This document shows, piece by piece, positions 1-9,250 of a stretch of DNA of 64,000 bases. The stretch's first letter is position 1, and the number at the start of each line of letters is the position of its first letter. The DNA comes from Rickettsia sp. Oklahoma-10. GTDB lineage: Bacteria; Pseudomonadota; Alphaproteobacteria; Rickettsiales; Rickettsiaceae. The notes under the pieces are model-generated. The model ran no database searches and was not told the origin of the DNA. It saw only the letters and a list, made by a program, of their open reading frames with translations. The stretch spans positions 637,501 to 701,500 of the forward strand of contig NZ_CP157197.1 in the NCBI RefSeq assembly GCF_039954865.1, read 5' to 3'. The position numbers and the translations under genes were made by a program.

Positions 1-1470
1 AGATTATCGTTCATTATATTGTTTCTTAATATTATTATAAATATGATGTTTTACCGTTATTTTATAATAAAAGAAATGATAGTAAAACACGTAGCTTTGG
101 AACATACTAAAATTGTAGAACTTTACATTGATAATATTTGGAATACTCATCAGCATGTAATCAGTAAATTACATAAATTCGATTATTTAAAACTATTACA
201 AGATCAACAGTTTATTGATTTTGTAAAGATTACCGCTCAATGGTTCACTAACCTTAATATTAATATTTCTCTCTACGATCTTAAGGGTAATAAATTTATT
301 ACTAGTAATATGTTACATATGTATAGTGTAGAAAACTATAAAGATGATAATTTGGTTGAGATAGCTACCGCAAAAATCGATAAATTTTTTTTAAAGTCTT
401 TTACTTCCAGTGCTCCGCTTCAAGATGCTTTTGAAGGTATTACAAGTAATATATTATTACCAAGGGTAATAATAGAAAATGAGAGTGACTTAACATTGGA
501 AGAAGCTTCTTTTGTTACTAGCTATATCCCTATTATAGGTAATAATTTAGATTGTCCAGTAGATGCAGTATTTGAGATTAATACTAATATTACCAACCAG
601 TGGCAAAATATAACATCGCTTGAGCAAAAAGTTTTTATAACGTTTATTATTATTTTTATAATATTCTGCACTATAATTATTAGTAATACTAACTATGCTA
701 GAAAAATCATTGAGGAGCAGCTTGAAACAAATAGAAATTTAAAAGCTCAAATAGTAAAGCTAGAAAAAACTAGTTCTTCAAATACAAAATTTTTTACTAA
801 TATTAGTCATGAGTTGCGTACACCACTTAATGCTATAATAGGTTTTTCGGAAATTCTTATGTCGGAAAGGGATATAGAAAAAAGTAAAAATTATATTAAA
901 GATATAAATGATGCCGGTAAACATTTACTTAGTATGATTAATGATATTTTAGATCTTTCTAAAGCTTCTGCCGATAAATTAAAAGTAGATAGTATTGATC
1001 TTGATTTAAATAAATTAATTAGTTCTTCGCTTATACTTGTTAAGCCTCGTGCTGATAAAGCCAAAGTGGCCTTAATTAGTAAATTACCGAAAGAGCATGT
1101 TGTTATAAAGGCTGATCCAAAAAGGCTAAAACAAGTATTCTTAAATCTTTTATCAAATGCCGTGAAATTTACAAATTCTGGAGGAAGTGTTACTATTGCA
1201 CTTGAAAAAGACAAGTTGGCAAAATTAGTATATATAAAAGTTATAGATACCGGCATCGGTATTGAGGAAAAAGATATTCCAAAAACTTTGTCAGCATTCG
1301 GCCAAATTGATAGTGAGCTTAGTCGAAAATATGAGGGGACCGGTCTTGGGTTGCCGCTTACTAAAAAGCTGGTTGAACTTATGAATGGTAAATTTGATTT
1401 ACAAAGTAAGATAAATAAAGGTACCACTGTAACAATAACTTTTACATATGACGTTAGTATTGAAATATAG
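1..1470 (+). CDS. Membrane sensor histidine kinase, PleC/BarA-like (5' end outside window)
   Basis: A HisKA/HATPase_c sensor kinase. The reading frame is open to the window edge, so the true start and probably the first membrane segment lie upstream; numbering here starts at the TTG at base 19. A sensor region of about 200 residues is followed by a strongly hydrophobic membrane segment (about 205-225) and a short coiled linker. The H-box NISHELRTPLNAIIGFSEIL has its phospho-accepting His at about residue 264. An N-box (FLNLLSNAVKF), a G1 box (DTGIGI) and a G2 box (GTGLGLPLTKKL) follow. No receiver domain follows, so it is not a hybrid kinase in what is visible. PleD, encoded 6 kb away, is a plausible phosphorylation partner by analogy with Caulobacter PleC; that pairing is inference. 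Confidence 0.88.
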   Translation, partial: RLSFIILFLNIIINMMFYRYFIIKEMIVKHVALEHTKIVELYIDNIWNTHQHVISKLHKFDYLKLLQDQQFIDFVKITAQWFTNLNINISLYDLKGNKFITSNMLHMYSVENYKDDNLVEIATAKIDKFFLKSFTSSAPLQDAFEGITSNILLPRVIIENESDLTLEEASFVTSYIPIIGNNLDCPVDAVFEINTNITNQWQNITSLEQKVFITFIIIFIIFCTIIISNTNYARKIIEEQLETNRNLKAQIVKLEKTSSSNTKFFTNISHELRTPLNAIIGFSEILMSERDIEKSKNYIKDINDAGKHLLSMINDILDLSKASADKLKVDSIDLDLNKLISSSLILVKPRADKAKVALISKLPKEHVVIKADPKRLKQVFLNLLSNAVKFTNSGGSVTIALEKDKLAKLVYIKVIDTGIGIEEKDIPKTLSAFGQIDSELSRKYEGTGLGLPLTKKLVELMNGKFDLQSKINKGTTVTITFTYDVSIEI

Positions 1471-1506
1471 GCGTTGTAAAATAAGAGTTGATAGCTTAAA
1501 ATTCTA

Positions 1507-1625
1507 TGTCATTGCGCAGAAAACTATCAGTTTTGACTTATCAAGGAAGCAAAATACTAATTCTTAGTATTTTTCTGGATTGCTATACTTCTTTTTAGTA
1601 GCATAGTTCATGATAAAATCTATAG
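1507..1625. repeat. Possible decayed dispersed repeat
   Basis: The gap between the kinase gene and cpoB contains a GC-richer patch beginning TGTCATTGCG and ending with a GGATTGCT-like block. This resembles the ends of dispersed palindromic repeats elsewhere in the window, for example the reverse strand near 16137-16200. The repeat structure is worn and I could not define its limits. Confidence 0.3.
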
Positions 1626-1711
1626 TTATTTAGGCAATGCTACAAAATATATGTAGAATATAAAAAATTTTTTGGGTATTATAAGAAATGTTATAAATTT
1701 TTACAAAAAAT

Positions 1712-2449
1712 ATGAAATTGATTATCTTATTATTTGCGTTTTTATTTTCTATAGTTTCTTTCGGAGAAAGCGAAACTATAAAAGGAAAGCCTTTAAAATG
1801 TGTAGCAAATGATGATTTTGAAAATAGGCTAGATGAACAGGAACAAGAAATCAGAAGATTAATTGGTACAGTTGAGGTTTTACAACATAAGATTGATATG
1901 TTAATACAAAACTCAAATATTCCAAATCAAGTAGAAAATACTGAAATTGTAGAAAGTAATAATTCAAAAAGCCAAGACGTTTTTGATGTAGCTTTGCTAA
2001 AAGATATGCCTGATACTGCTTCTAAAAAAACCATTACAGTCAATAAGGATGTAGCTCCTGATAAGCAATCTTATGATTTAGCTCTAGCTGTTTATAAGGA
2101 TAATAAGATTACTGAAGCAAAAGATAAATTTAAAAATTTTATCCAAAAGTATCCTAACAGTTCGCTAATTAGTAATGCTTATTTTTGGTACGGGGAATGC
2201 TTTTTTAAACAAAGAGATTATAACAGAGCAGCAGTTAACTATTTAAAAGGCTATAAAGAGTCACCGACAGGGGCAAAATCTTCTGATGGGTTATTGAAAT
2301 TAGCACTTTCCTTAGGTGAACTAAAAAAAACTCAGGAAGCATGTAATATGCTTGCTAAGCTTGATAAGGAATTTCCAACTAATAGAACAGCTGCATCTAG
2401 GAAAATGACAGAAGATGCTAAGATCAAATTTGGCTGTAAAAATAAATAA
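1712..2449 (+). CDS. cpoB: Cell division coordinator CpoB (YbgF), Tol-Pal associated
   Basis: Periplasmic CpoB/YbgF family protein. It opens with a signal peptide (hydrophobic LIILLFAFLFSIVSFG ending near residue 18). A predicted coiled-coil stretch follows (about 25-70: NRLDEQEQEIRRLIGTVEVL), which in the family makes trimers. A low-complexity linker leads to tetratricopeptide repeats (about 118-240, YDLALAVYKDNKITEAKDKF and NAYFWYGECFFKQRDYNRA). At 245 residues it has the usual length. In other proteobacteria it modulates PBP1B and the Tol-Pal machine during outer-membrane constriction. It starts an apparent operon with the YfgM-like and bamB genes (12 and 23 bases apart). tolB and pal are not in this window. 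Confidence 0.88.
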   Translation: MKLIILLFAFLFSIVSFGESETIKGKPLKCVANDDFENRLDEQEQEIRRLIGTVEVLQHKIDMLIQNSNIPNQVENTEIVESNNSKSQDVFDVALLKDMPDTASKKTITVNKDVAPDKQSYDLALAVYKDNKITEAKDKFKNFIQKYPNSSLISNAYFWYGECFFKQRDYNRAAVNYLKGYKESPTGAKSSDGLLKLALSLGELKKTQEACNMLAKLDKEFPTNRTAASRKMTEDAKIKFGCKNK

Positions 2450-2461
2450 AAATAATAAAAT

Positions 2462-3124
2462 ATGACTGATATTTTAGATGAAGTATTGAGTGATCAACAT
2501 GAAGAAAAAAGGTTAATTTTTTTCAAAAAGCTTTTATCTATAATAATAATCATTTCTATAATAGCTATTACTATAATGGTTGTTATTAATAATAATAAAG
2601 ATAAAAGAATTAAAAATAACCAGAAAAATGGAGATCTTCTTGTTAAGACCGTTGGTTTAGAAGTAACAAAAGATAATAAAGAATTAGCTTTTAATACTTT
2701 AGAAAATTTAGTTACTACTAGTAATACTAGAATAAAAGAAATAGCTGCATTAGAACAAGTAGCTATAAAGATTGCGGAACAAAAATATTCAGAAGCTAAA
2801 GACCTGCTTAATAAAATTATCGAAAATAAAGAATATTCTGAAATTTCTACTTCTTATGCACGTATTTCATGGTGTGGTCTCGTCATTGATGATCAAAATT
2901 TAGATATGCAAGATAAAGAAACATTGACAAAATATTTAAACTATTTTGATGATGAGAAAAAACCTTTTTGGGCTACAGCCACTATTATGAAAGCTATATG
3001 GAATATTAAGAATAATATAAAACTAGAAGTAGAAAAAAATCTAAAAAATTTATTAATTTCAAATAATGTATCTGATTTGTTAAAAGATCAGGCTAAGGCT
3101 CTACTCGTAAATTTAAATCCATAA
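2462..3124 (+). CDS. YfgM-like membrane-anchored TPR-type protein
   Basis: 220 residues. A short cytoplasmic N-terminus (MTDILDEVLSDQHEEKR) leads into one hydrophobic anchor (about 24-43, LLSIIIIISIIAITIMVVI). An alpha-helical domain of degenerate TPR-like repeats follows, rich in Lys and Asn. This matches the layout of E. coli YfgM, an inner-membrane chaperone partner of SecYEG and BamB. The gene lies directly between cpoB and bamB, and the yfgM-bamB order is widely conserved. The sequence itself is poorly conserved, so the assignment rests on architecture and position; in Rickettsia such genes are usually listed as conserved hypothetical proteins (I recall DUF2659). Confidence 0.65.
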   Translation: MTDILDEVLSDQHEEKRLIFFKKLLSIIIIISIIAITIMVVINNNKDKRIKNNQKNGDLLVKTVGLEVTKDNKELAFNTLENLVTTSNTRIKEIAALEQVAIKIAEQKYSEAKDLLNKIIENKEYSEISTSYARISWCGLVIDDQNLDMQDKETLTKYLNYFDDEKKPFWATATIMKAIWNIKNNIKLEVEKNLKNLLISNNVSDLLKDQAKALLVNLNP

Positions 3125-3147
3125 TAATTTAGTACTTAAGGAAAAAT

Positions 3148-4392
3148 ATGACAAAAAAAATAGCACTTCTGTTATTACCTTTTATTTTAATTTCATGTAG
3201 CAGACTTGGACCGCAAAGGGTAAAAAATATTGTTGAACTGACTCCTAAATTATCAATGCAAACTAATGAACCAATATATTTAGATTCTAATACAAATATG
3301 TATGCATTTAATGTAAATATGCTTAAAGATAAACAGTATAGTTTTGCTAGAAGCAAAATAATTACCGATCCAGTTTTTATAGGTGATATTATTTATGCAT
3401 TGGATATTAGCTCAAATATTTCAGCATTTTCTATAGAGAAAAATAAGATTATTTGGTCTTATAAATTAAGTAGACATAAGAAAGATAATTATGTAGGTGG
3501 TGGAATTTTACATTATAACGGCAAGCTATACGTAACATACGGCTCAAGATTGTTAGTAGTAGTAGATGCAAAATCAGGTTATGAAATCATTAGAAAAGAA
3601 CTACCGGATATTATTAGAATTAAGCCTGTTATGCTAAATGATAATACTGTTTTAGTGCAAACTATCAGTAATCAAACAATTGCTTTAGATGCAGAAACTT
3701 TAAAAACCGTATGGGAGCATGAAAGCCTTACGGAAGTTTTATCGGCTAGTTATTTTATGACACCGATAGTACAACATGACAATGTAATAGTAACTTATAA
3801 TTCTGGGCAAGTACTTGCATTGAATATAAAAAATGGTGAAGTAAGATGGAATTTTGAGTTTGCAAATCTTAGCGATCACATAGCTATACCAAATTTTGAT
3901 GAATCAAGTATTTTATGTAAGCCCGTTCATGATAATATGAATTTATATATAGCAACCGGTCTTGGTAAGCTTATTAAATTGAGTACAGCAACCGGCAGTG
4001 TGATTTGGCAGGTAAATGCAGAGGATATCCAATCAATGTCTTTAATCGGTAATAGTTTATTTGTAACAAATAATGCAAGACAAATAGCAGCATTTAATCC
4101 TGAAACAGGGAAAGTAAAGTTTGTAGCTGATTTAAATGATAGAAATGATCCTAAGAAACTAAAATCTGCTACTTTTTTAGCACCGTTTGTTGGAGTTGAT
4201 AATAACAATAAGCAAAGTTTAAATGTGATTTCCGTTAACGGTGTTTTATATAGTTTTGATGTTGATAATACTGGATTAAACATGATGCCTCATATCGGCA
4301 AAATTATAAAGAATATTCGTTATTATGGTTTAAGTACAAATAATCATCTATATTTCTCTACTGAGAGAAATATAATATTTGGAAGTAAATAG
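3148..4392 (+). CDS. bamB: Outer membrane assembly lipoprotein BamB (PQQ-like beta-propeller)
   Basis: 414 residues. A lipoprotein signal peptide ends in the lipobox LISC, with the lipidated Cys at residue 17. The rest consists of beta-propeller blades of the PQQ-repeat type, with recurring patterns such as KNKIIWSYKL, AETLKTVWEHE, IKNGEVRWNFEF and ATGSVIWQV. BamB is an accessory part of the BAM complex that inserts beta-barrel proteins in the outer membrane, relevant here for Rickettsia surface autotransporters. Length is close to E. coli BamB (392). The coding frame is intact. It ends the cpoB-yfgM-bamB group. Confidence 0.9.
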   Translation: MTKKIALLLLPFILISCSRLGPQRVKNIVELTPKLSMQTNEPIYLDSNTNMYAFNVNMLKDKQYSFARSKIITDPVFIGDIIYALDISSNISAFSIEKNKIIWSYKLSRHKKDNYVGGGILHYNGKLYVTYGSRLLVVVDAKSGYEIIRKELPDIIRIKPVMLNDNTVLVQTISNQTIALDAETLKTVWEHESLTEVLSASYFMTPIVQHDNVIVTYNSGQVLALNIKNGEVRWNFEFANLSDHIAIPNFDESSILCKPVHDNMNLYIATGLGKLIKLSTATGSVIWQVNAEDIQSMSLIGNSLFVTNNARQIAAFNPETGKVKFVADLNDRNDPKKLKSATFLAPFVGVDNNNKQSLNVISVNGVLYSFDVDNTGLNMMPHIGKIIKNIRYYGLSTNNHLYFSTERNIIFGSK

Positions 4393-4404
4393 ATTATATT
4401 TAAC

Positions 4405-4434
4405 TTGACAAATGGTAGCTATTAATGCTATTAA
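4405..4434 (+). promoter_or_regulatory. Candidate sigma-70 promoter for rplM-rpsI
   Basis: A perfect -35 hexamer TTGACA (4405-4410) is followed after 18 bases by TATTAA (4429-4434, 4 of 6 matches to TATAAT). It lies about 40 bases before the GTG start of rplM in the only gap upstream of this ribosomal pair. Seen by eye only. Confidence 0.45.
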
Positions 4435-4475
4435 ATGTGTTCCAGCCTTTATTTAAAAATTAAAAAGATACTATT

Positions 4476-4943
4476 GTGAAAACTTATTCTGCAAAACCAT
4501 CGGGCATTGAAAAGAAATGGTGGGTTATAGACGCAAAAAATATTGTACTCGGACGACTCGCTAGTAGAGTTGCTAATATGCTACGTGGTAAGCATAAGCC
4601 TAGCTTTACTCCTCATTTAGATTGTGGTGATAATATAATCATAATAAATGCAGCGTATGTAAAATTAACAGGTAAAAAAGCGGATACCAAAGATGGAAAA
4701 ATATATTACAGACATACAGGATTTCCAGGTGGTATTAAAGATACTACGGCAGGTAAAATCTTAAGCGGTAAACACCCTGAGAGGGTTATTAAAATGGCTG
4801 TAAAAAGAATGATTACAAGAAATGCTTTAGGTGCTAAGCAAATGAGTAATTTGTATATTTATGCGAATAGTGATCATCCTCATGTAGGACAGCAGCCTAT
4901 AATTTATGATTTTGCGAGCCAAAATCCAAAAAATAAAAAGTAA
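4476..4943 (+). CDS. rplM: 50S ribosomal protein L13
   Basis: 155 residues, the usual length of L13. It shows family signatures [20 protein letters not shown] near the start and [24 protein letters not shown] near the end. L13 is one of the early assembly proteins of the large subunit and binds 23S rRNA. Translation starts at GTG 4476, since the frame contains no better-placed ATG and the N-terminal KTYSAKP fits the alphaproteobacterial family. It is followed after 6 bases by rpsI, the conserved rplM-rpsI operon. Confidence 0.96.
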   Translation: MKTYSAKPSGIEKKWWVIDAKNIVLGRLASRVANMLRGKHKPSFTPHLDCGDNIIIINAAYVKLTGKKADTKDGKIYYRHTGFPGGIKDTTAGKILSGKHPERVIKMAVKRMITRNALGAKQMSNLYIYANSDHPHVGQQPIIYDFASQNPKNKK

Positions 4944-4949
4944 TTACCT

Positions 4950-5435
4950 ATGACAAAGTTAAAGATTAAAACAGACAAGCTATTAACTAAAAAAGTTCTA
5001 ACTTCTGAGAAGCTAGCAGTAAAAGCACCTAAAGAAACAATAGATAATTTAGATAAGTTTTATGCTACAGGGAAAAGAAAAAATGCTATAGCACGAGTAT
5101 GGCTTAAAGTAGGAGAAGGTAAAATAGTTGTTAATAAAAAAGCAATAGACCAGTATTTTCCTTCTGAAACTTATGTGAAAACGATCTTACAACCTTTTGT
5201 TTTAACAAATACTATCAATCAGTATGATGTAATTTGTACTGTTAGAGGTGGAGGAATTTCAGGACAAAAAGGAGCCATTTTACATGGGATTTCTAAAGCT
5301 CTAGATAAATCTGCTCCGGATTTCCATGCTATTTTGCGTAAAGGTGGTCTTTTAACACGTGATTCTAGAGTAGTAGAGCGTAAGAAATACGGACAGCGTA
5401 AAGCGCGTAAGAAAACACAATTTTCTAAACGTTAA
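4950..5435 (+). CDS. rpsI: 30S ribosomal protein S9
   Basis: 161 residues. The S9 core begins near residue 37 ([20 protein letters not shown]), includes [21 protein letters not shown], and ends in the basic tail [18 protein letters not shown] whose final Arg contacts P-site tRNA. The N-terminal 35 residues form a Lys-rich extension relative to the roughly 130-residue E. coli protein; such extensions are common in alphaproteobacterial S9. It is translationally coupled to rplM. Confidence 0.96.
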   Translation: MTKLKIKTDKLLTKKVLTSEKLAVKAPKETIDNLDKFYATGKRKNAIARVWLKVGEGKIVVNKKAIDQYFPSETYVKTILQPFVLTNTINQYDVICTVRGGGISGQKGAILHGISKALDKSAPDFHAILRKGGLLTRDSRVVERKKYGQRKARKKTQFSKR

Positions 5436-5480
5436 GATAGAATTTAAGCTGTTTGCATTGCAATTGTTACATGGCTCTAA

Positions 5481-5511
5481 TATTATTTCCGCTTTTGCTG
5501 GAATGATATAG
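5481..5511. repeat. RPE-like palindrome remnant
   Basis: TTTCCGCTTTTGCTGGAATGAT is one arm of the dispersed palindromic element found repeatedly in this window (compare the perfect copy at 62844-62875). It lies between rpsI and tRNA-Met. Confidence 0.5.
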
Positions 5512-5569
5512 AATACTTGCAACAGCTGTAGTAAACAATATCTGTAATAATATATTATTTCTCCTCTGT

Positions 5570-5646
5570 GGCGGGGTAGCTCAGTTGGTGAGAGCAACGG
5601 AATCATAATCCGTGTGTCGTGGGTTCAAATCCCTCCCTCGCTACCA
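5570..5646 (+). tRNA. tRNA-Met (anticodon CAT), elongator type
   Basis: A 77-base cloverleaf including an encoded CCA. Acceptor GGCGGGG/CCUCGCU, D-stem GCUC/GAGC, anticodon stem ACGGA/UCCGU with loop AUCAUAA (anticodon CAU), and T-loop UUCAAAU. It lacks the three G:C anticodon-stem pairs of an initiator tRNA, so it is elongator Met, or possibly the Ile-2 type whose C34 becomes lysidine. The overall sequence resembles alphaproteobacterial elongator tRNA-Met. Two irregularities: a G1-U72 wobble at the acceptor end and one U-U mismatch in the T-stem. Confidence 0.92.
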
Positions 5647-5802
5647 TTCATTCATCTTTTTAAAAGTTCTAGTTTTTAGTAAAATTTTGTATAAATCATT
5701 TTATATTAGGGTCTGTGAAGATTGCTAACAAGATTTAATTTTCACTAAACAATATATTAAGATAACTAATCAATTAGAAACTTTTGTAGAGCCTAGCATT
5801 TT

Positions 5803-6552
5803 ATGAAATTGATATTAATAACTTTAATTCTTATGTTTATGTACTTTTCTTAAATGTATGCCAGATCCTTACCTAAAGGGTTTGTGTATCTTAAAGATAT
5901 CGATCCTACACTTATCCAAAGTATGTGTTATTATGCAGATGAAAATTTTGTTGGTAAAAGGTAGAGGATTATAAAACACCGGAAGCAATTTTACCATATG
6001 AAGCTGATAAAGTTCTTAAAGTATTATCGGATGAGGAAAGATGGTTATTCACTTACACTTAATTATATATTATGCATATAAATGACAAAAAGTTGTACAG
6101 CGCTTTTTAAGATGAAGATAATTTTGATTAAAAAAATAAGAATCATTTTTACCCATATATGATAAGTCTAAATGTTTTACATTAGGTTATATAGCTGAAA
6201 GATCGAGAGTATGAGTGTATATTAAGGGTAGTACACTATATAGATTTATCGATAAGAAAACTTCGGCAGGACGTTAATAATAATCCTAAAGCAAAAGTTG
6301 AAAGACAAGCGTGTTATATCCTATTTAGATGACAATAACATGCGACATATATACTTCTTGTAACATATTTTGATGAAGCTTCACATAATGACTGTAAATT
6401 AATTGATATGCAATATTTAGCAAAACCTAATTATTTAGGTTCTAAGATGCAAAAAACATAATTTAAAAGTAATGTCAAATTGAGTGGTGGCATGTACACT
6501 TGAAGATGTATCTTATAAAGATTAATATTTTAACTTTGATATAGAAAAAACT
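5803..6552 (+). pseudogene. Decayed D-alanyl-D-alanine dipeptidase (VanX/DdpX family)
   Basis: Fragments in shifting frames spell a VanX-type dipeptidase. A signal-like start (MKLILITLILMFMYFS) is broken by a stop. Then come LPKGFVYLKDIDPTLIQSM, a piece like KTPEAILPYEADKVLKVL, RKDGYSLT, TYFDEASHND, and the zinc-binding motif EWWH at 6482-6493 followed by a YFNFDIEK-like end. At least five frameshifts or stops are visible, so no functional protein can be made. The intact family cleaves D-Ala-D-Ala, the product of Ddl (ddl is intact at 18.7 kb). Identification rests on the motif order; boundaries are approximate. Confidence 0.75.
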
Positions 6553-6792
6553 ATGACAGTATTAAGTGAAAAAAATGTATTCCGTGTCAAGGTGGAGTGC
6601 TGCCACTTGATAAAAAAGAAATTGATTGCTAAATTATTAGCTGAATTACAAAATGCATATCAAGTAAATGAATTAGTACATCTTAAGAAATATAAATTTC
6701 CTAATTTTGTAAAAGCTATAGAGTTTGCAGATAAGATAGCTGCAATTGTAGAACAAGAAGCGCATTATCCCGCATTAAGATTAAGTGATTGA
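6553..6792 (+). pseudogene. Truncated pterin-4a-carbinolamine dehydratase (PCD/DCoH family)
   Basis: An open frame of 79 residues begins MTVLSEKN and carries [20 protein letters not shown], then [20 protein letters not shown] with EAHYPAL. This matches the first two thirds of the PCD fold. The family's metal-free active site uses a HHP motif, here degraded to AHYP. The expected C-terminal strand (normally with VxVxWxTH and GLTxxD) is missing because of the stop at 6790-6792, and part of the N-terminal sequence looks out of frame. It is therefore probably a pseudogene and not a short working enzyme. It lies directly after the VanX remnant. Confidence 0.65.
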
Positions 6793-7309
6793 ATATATAA
6801 ATTTTAATGCCGAAACTCAAATTGATACAATTAATTGGAAAACTGACACTACAATAAATCACTACCTCAGTAATTTTATTATAAATTGACATATTAAGAG
6901 AAGTAAAGGATTTTATAGCTAACCTCGCAAATGCTATTTACTGCACATATAATTGGTGATTATAATTATAACTGAATAAAGAATGATAGTACATAATATT
7001 ATGGTTGGATCTAGTTGCGGTCAAGATATAGAGTTACACAATGATTGTGCTGTATTTTAGGCAATGATACTACAGATAGCTCATTATTTAGTGCTATAAA
7101 TCAGTTAATTGAGAGTAGAGATATCAAGTACTCTTTAATTTCTATATTACAGCAGTAACATAAGTAATTAGGCTAGGATATATAGCTAATAAAATTAAGG
7201 TACATGTACATATCAATTCTGATCACTATGAATAATAGTGATCAACATAATGTATGTTTAGGTCAAATATAGGATCAAGAGGCTATAAATAATTTAATAT
7301 ATAAAACTT
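6793..7309. other. Decayed non-coding stretch with a small hairpin
   Basis: No intact gene. Short coding-like pieces occur (for example GNDTTDSSLFSAINQLIESR around 7060-7150, plus strand), but I cannot assign them. A perfect inverted repeat TGATCACTAT/ATAGTGATCA with a 5-base loop lies at 7220-7244. It has no T-tract and may be a leftover operator or a chance palindrome. Confidence 0.4.
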
Positions 7310-7795
7310 TTACTGAATTAATGAGTCAAATTCTTTTACAACGGCTTGATAAAGTTTCCTTTTGAAAGGAATTATAATAGATAATAGCTCGTCAAGTGAT
7401 GCCCACCTCCATTGGTCAAATTCCGGATTAGAGGTATTTATATTAATATCTTCGTTATTTCCAGTAAATCTAATTAGAAACCAGCGTTGTTTCTGTCCAC
7501 GAAAATTACCGTTCCACAATTTAGGTATTAAAAAGCTTGGTAAATCATAACTATACCAGCATTTGCTTTCGGCAATAATATATCCTTTATCACTTCCTAT
7601 TTCTTCAAGCATCTCACGCATTGCTGCAATACTTGGAGTTTCACCGGGCACTATCCCACCTTGCGGCATTTGCCATGCAGATATTTTTGTATCTATTCTT
7701 TTACCGACGAAGATATTATTATCAGCATTTAATATCATCATGCCGACCCCTGGTCTATATGGTAAATCAAGATATTTTTTGGAAACATTTTTCAT
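7310..7795 (-). CDS. rppH: RNA pyrophosphohydrolase (Nudix, RppH/InvA)
   Basis: 161 residues, a complete Nudix hydrolase. The Nudix box is [20 protein letters not shown] followed by IG, with the metal-binding REMLEE. Typical RppH features are [11 protein letters not shown] at the start, WQMPQGGI before the box and WFLIRF after it. RppH removes pyrophosphate from 5'-triphosphate mRNA ends, which starts RNase E-dependent decay (rne is in this window); related proteins in invasive bacteria are called InvA/IalA and also hydrolyse dinucleoside polyphosphates. The gene lies head-to-tail 24 bases after pleD on the minus strand. Confidence 0.93.
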   Translation of the reverse strand: MKNVSKKYLDLPYRPGVGMMILNADNNIFVGKRIDTKISAWQMPQGGIVPGETPSIAAMREMLEEIGSDKGYIIAESKCWYSYDLPSFLIPKLWNGNFRGQKQRWFLIRFTGNNEDININTSNPEFDQWRWASLDELLSIIIPFKRKLYQAVVKEFDSLIQ

Positions 7796-7819
7796 TATTT
7801 TTCTACTTTAAATAATCAA

Positions 7820-9172
7820 TTATAATGTTATTACTTTATTTTTACCTGTTGTTTTAGCTGTATACATAGCGTTGTCAGCACGTTCAATAAAAGATTCTAT
7901 AGATTCTTCTTTTTTATATTCCGTAACTCCGATTGAAATAGTTTTATTTAAAGGTTCCATGTGATCTTCAATGTGAAAATCCGTATACTCTATTTTAACT
8001 CTAACTCTCTCCGCAGTTTCAATTGCTTTAGAAATATCTATATCTGTTAAGAGGATAGTAAATTCTTCACCGCCAAATCTTGCTATTAAATCTGTTACTC
8101 TGAGAGTATTTTTCAAAATACGGGATACAATTGTTAAAACCTTATCGCCTGCTTGGTGACCGTAAGTATCGTTTACATGTTTGAAATTGTCGATATCGCA
8201 TATAAGTAAATATAATTTAATATTTTCTTTATTAGCTTTCTCAATCATTTGTTTGAGGTGTATATCAAAATAGCGACGATTAAATAGACCGGTTAAGCCA
8301 TCTTTAGCTGCTAAATTAACACTTTGCTCAAGATCATTACGTAAATTATCTTGATATTGCTTACGCCTTAATTGTGTTCTAATTCTAGCTAGTAATTCGC
8401 TTTCCTCTATAGGATAAATGAAATAATCATTAATACCGAGTTCAACACCTTTTACAACCAAAGGCATACCGTCTTCATCAATTTGTAAAATTATTACCAC
8501 TCCGTTTATTTCTGCTTTACCTCTTAAAATAACACTAATTCTTAAAGGATCATCATTTTCAAGCGTACTACTAATAATTATTAAATTGGGTTTGTATTTA
8601 TTGATAATGTCTAATTCATCGGAATTACTGATCACCTTTACGTTTGTTGTAATCTTAAGTAACATTTGTTTTATATTTTTTGCTTGTACTATATCATCAT
8701 TAATGAGTAATATTTTTTTATCTGCAAAATTGTCATGCATTTCAATATTTGTTACGCCTAATAATGCATTAGTGCTATTACGAAGTTTTAATTCATCGAT
8801 TAAGCTTTTCATTCTGGATAATGATTTAAGTCTTACAAATAAAGCGGTATCATTAATTGGCTTTGTTAAAAACTCATCAGCTCCTGCTTCAAGACCTTTT
8901 ACTCGATCATCAATATCGGAAAGTGCAGTCACCATTACAACCGGTATATGAGTAGTTTCTGGATCGGTTTTTATCGTTTTACATACTTCAAATCCATCCA
9001 TTTCCGACATCATAACATCCAGTAGTATAATATCAATTTTTCCCTTTTTTAGAATTGCCAATGCTTCTTTACCGCTATTTGCAGTAAGAACCGTATAATA
9101 CTCTTTTAAAAGTTTGGCTGTTAGTAATTTAATATTGGTTTCTATATCGTCTACTACTAATATTGTGGTCAT
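7820..9172 (-). CDS. pleD: Response regulator PleD, diguanylate cyclase
   Basis: 450 residues with the full PleD layout. The first receiver (about 1-120) has acidic pocket DD 8-9, phospho-acceptor Asp 52 in ILLDVMM and a KP switch motif. A second, degenerate receiver (about 150-270) follows, then a GGDEF domain (about 285-450). The active-site signature reads GGEEF at residues 367-371, which is a functional variant. An inhibitory I-site RVTD precedes it by five residues (358-361), so product feedback is expected. It should make cyclic di-GMP from two GTP when phosphorylated. The likely kinase is PleC-like (candidate at 1-1470). The opposing EAL protein is at 14864. Confidence 0.94.
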   Translation of the reverse strand: MTTILVVDDIETNIKLLTAKLLKEYYTVLTANSGKEALAILKKGKIDIILLDVMMSEMDGFEVCKTIKTDPETTHIPVVMVTALSDIDDRVKGLEAGADEFLTKPINDTALFVRLKSLSRMKSLIDELKLRNSTNALLGVTNIEMHDNFADKKILLINDDIVQAKNIKQMLLKITTNVKVISNSDELDIINKYKPNLIIISSTLENDDPLRISVILRGKAEINGVVIILQIDEDGMPLVVKGVELGINDYFIYPIEESELLARIRTQLRRKQYQDNLRNDLEQSVNLAAKDGLTGLFNRRYFDIHLKQMIEKANKENIKLYLLICDIDNFKHVNDTYGHQAGDKVLTIVSRILKNTLRVTDLIARFGGEEFTILLTDIDISKAIETAERVRVKIEYTDFHIEDHMEPLNKTISIGVTEYKKEESIESFIERADNAMYTAKTTGKNKVITL

Positions 9173-9250
9173 AAGATTAAATTCTTGTTTTTAAAGGAAA
9201 TAATTTGTATACTTATACTTTAATTTTAAGTCTTAAACATAGTATAATAT

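Noticed and set aside
5352-5606. 84-codon minus-strand open frame over the rpsI end and tRNA-Met
   Set aside because: It runs through a tRNA gene and repeat sequence; a shadow.
7220-7244. Perfect hairpin TGATCACTAT/ATAGTGATCA as a terminator
   Set aside because: No T-run on either strand and no intact gene ends next to it.
9243-9248. TATAAT just before the efp start codon
   Set aside because: Only 2 bases separate it from ATG 9251, so transcription would start inside the gene; no matching -35. Probably chance in AT-rich DNA.
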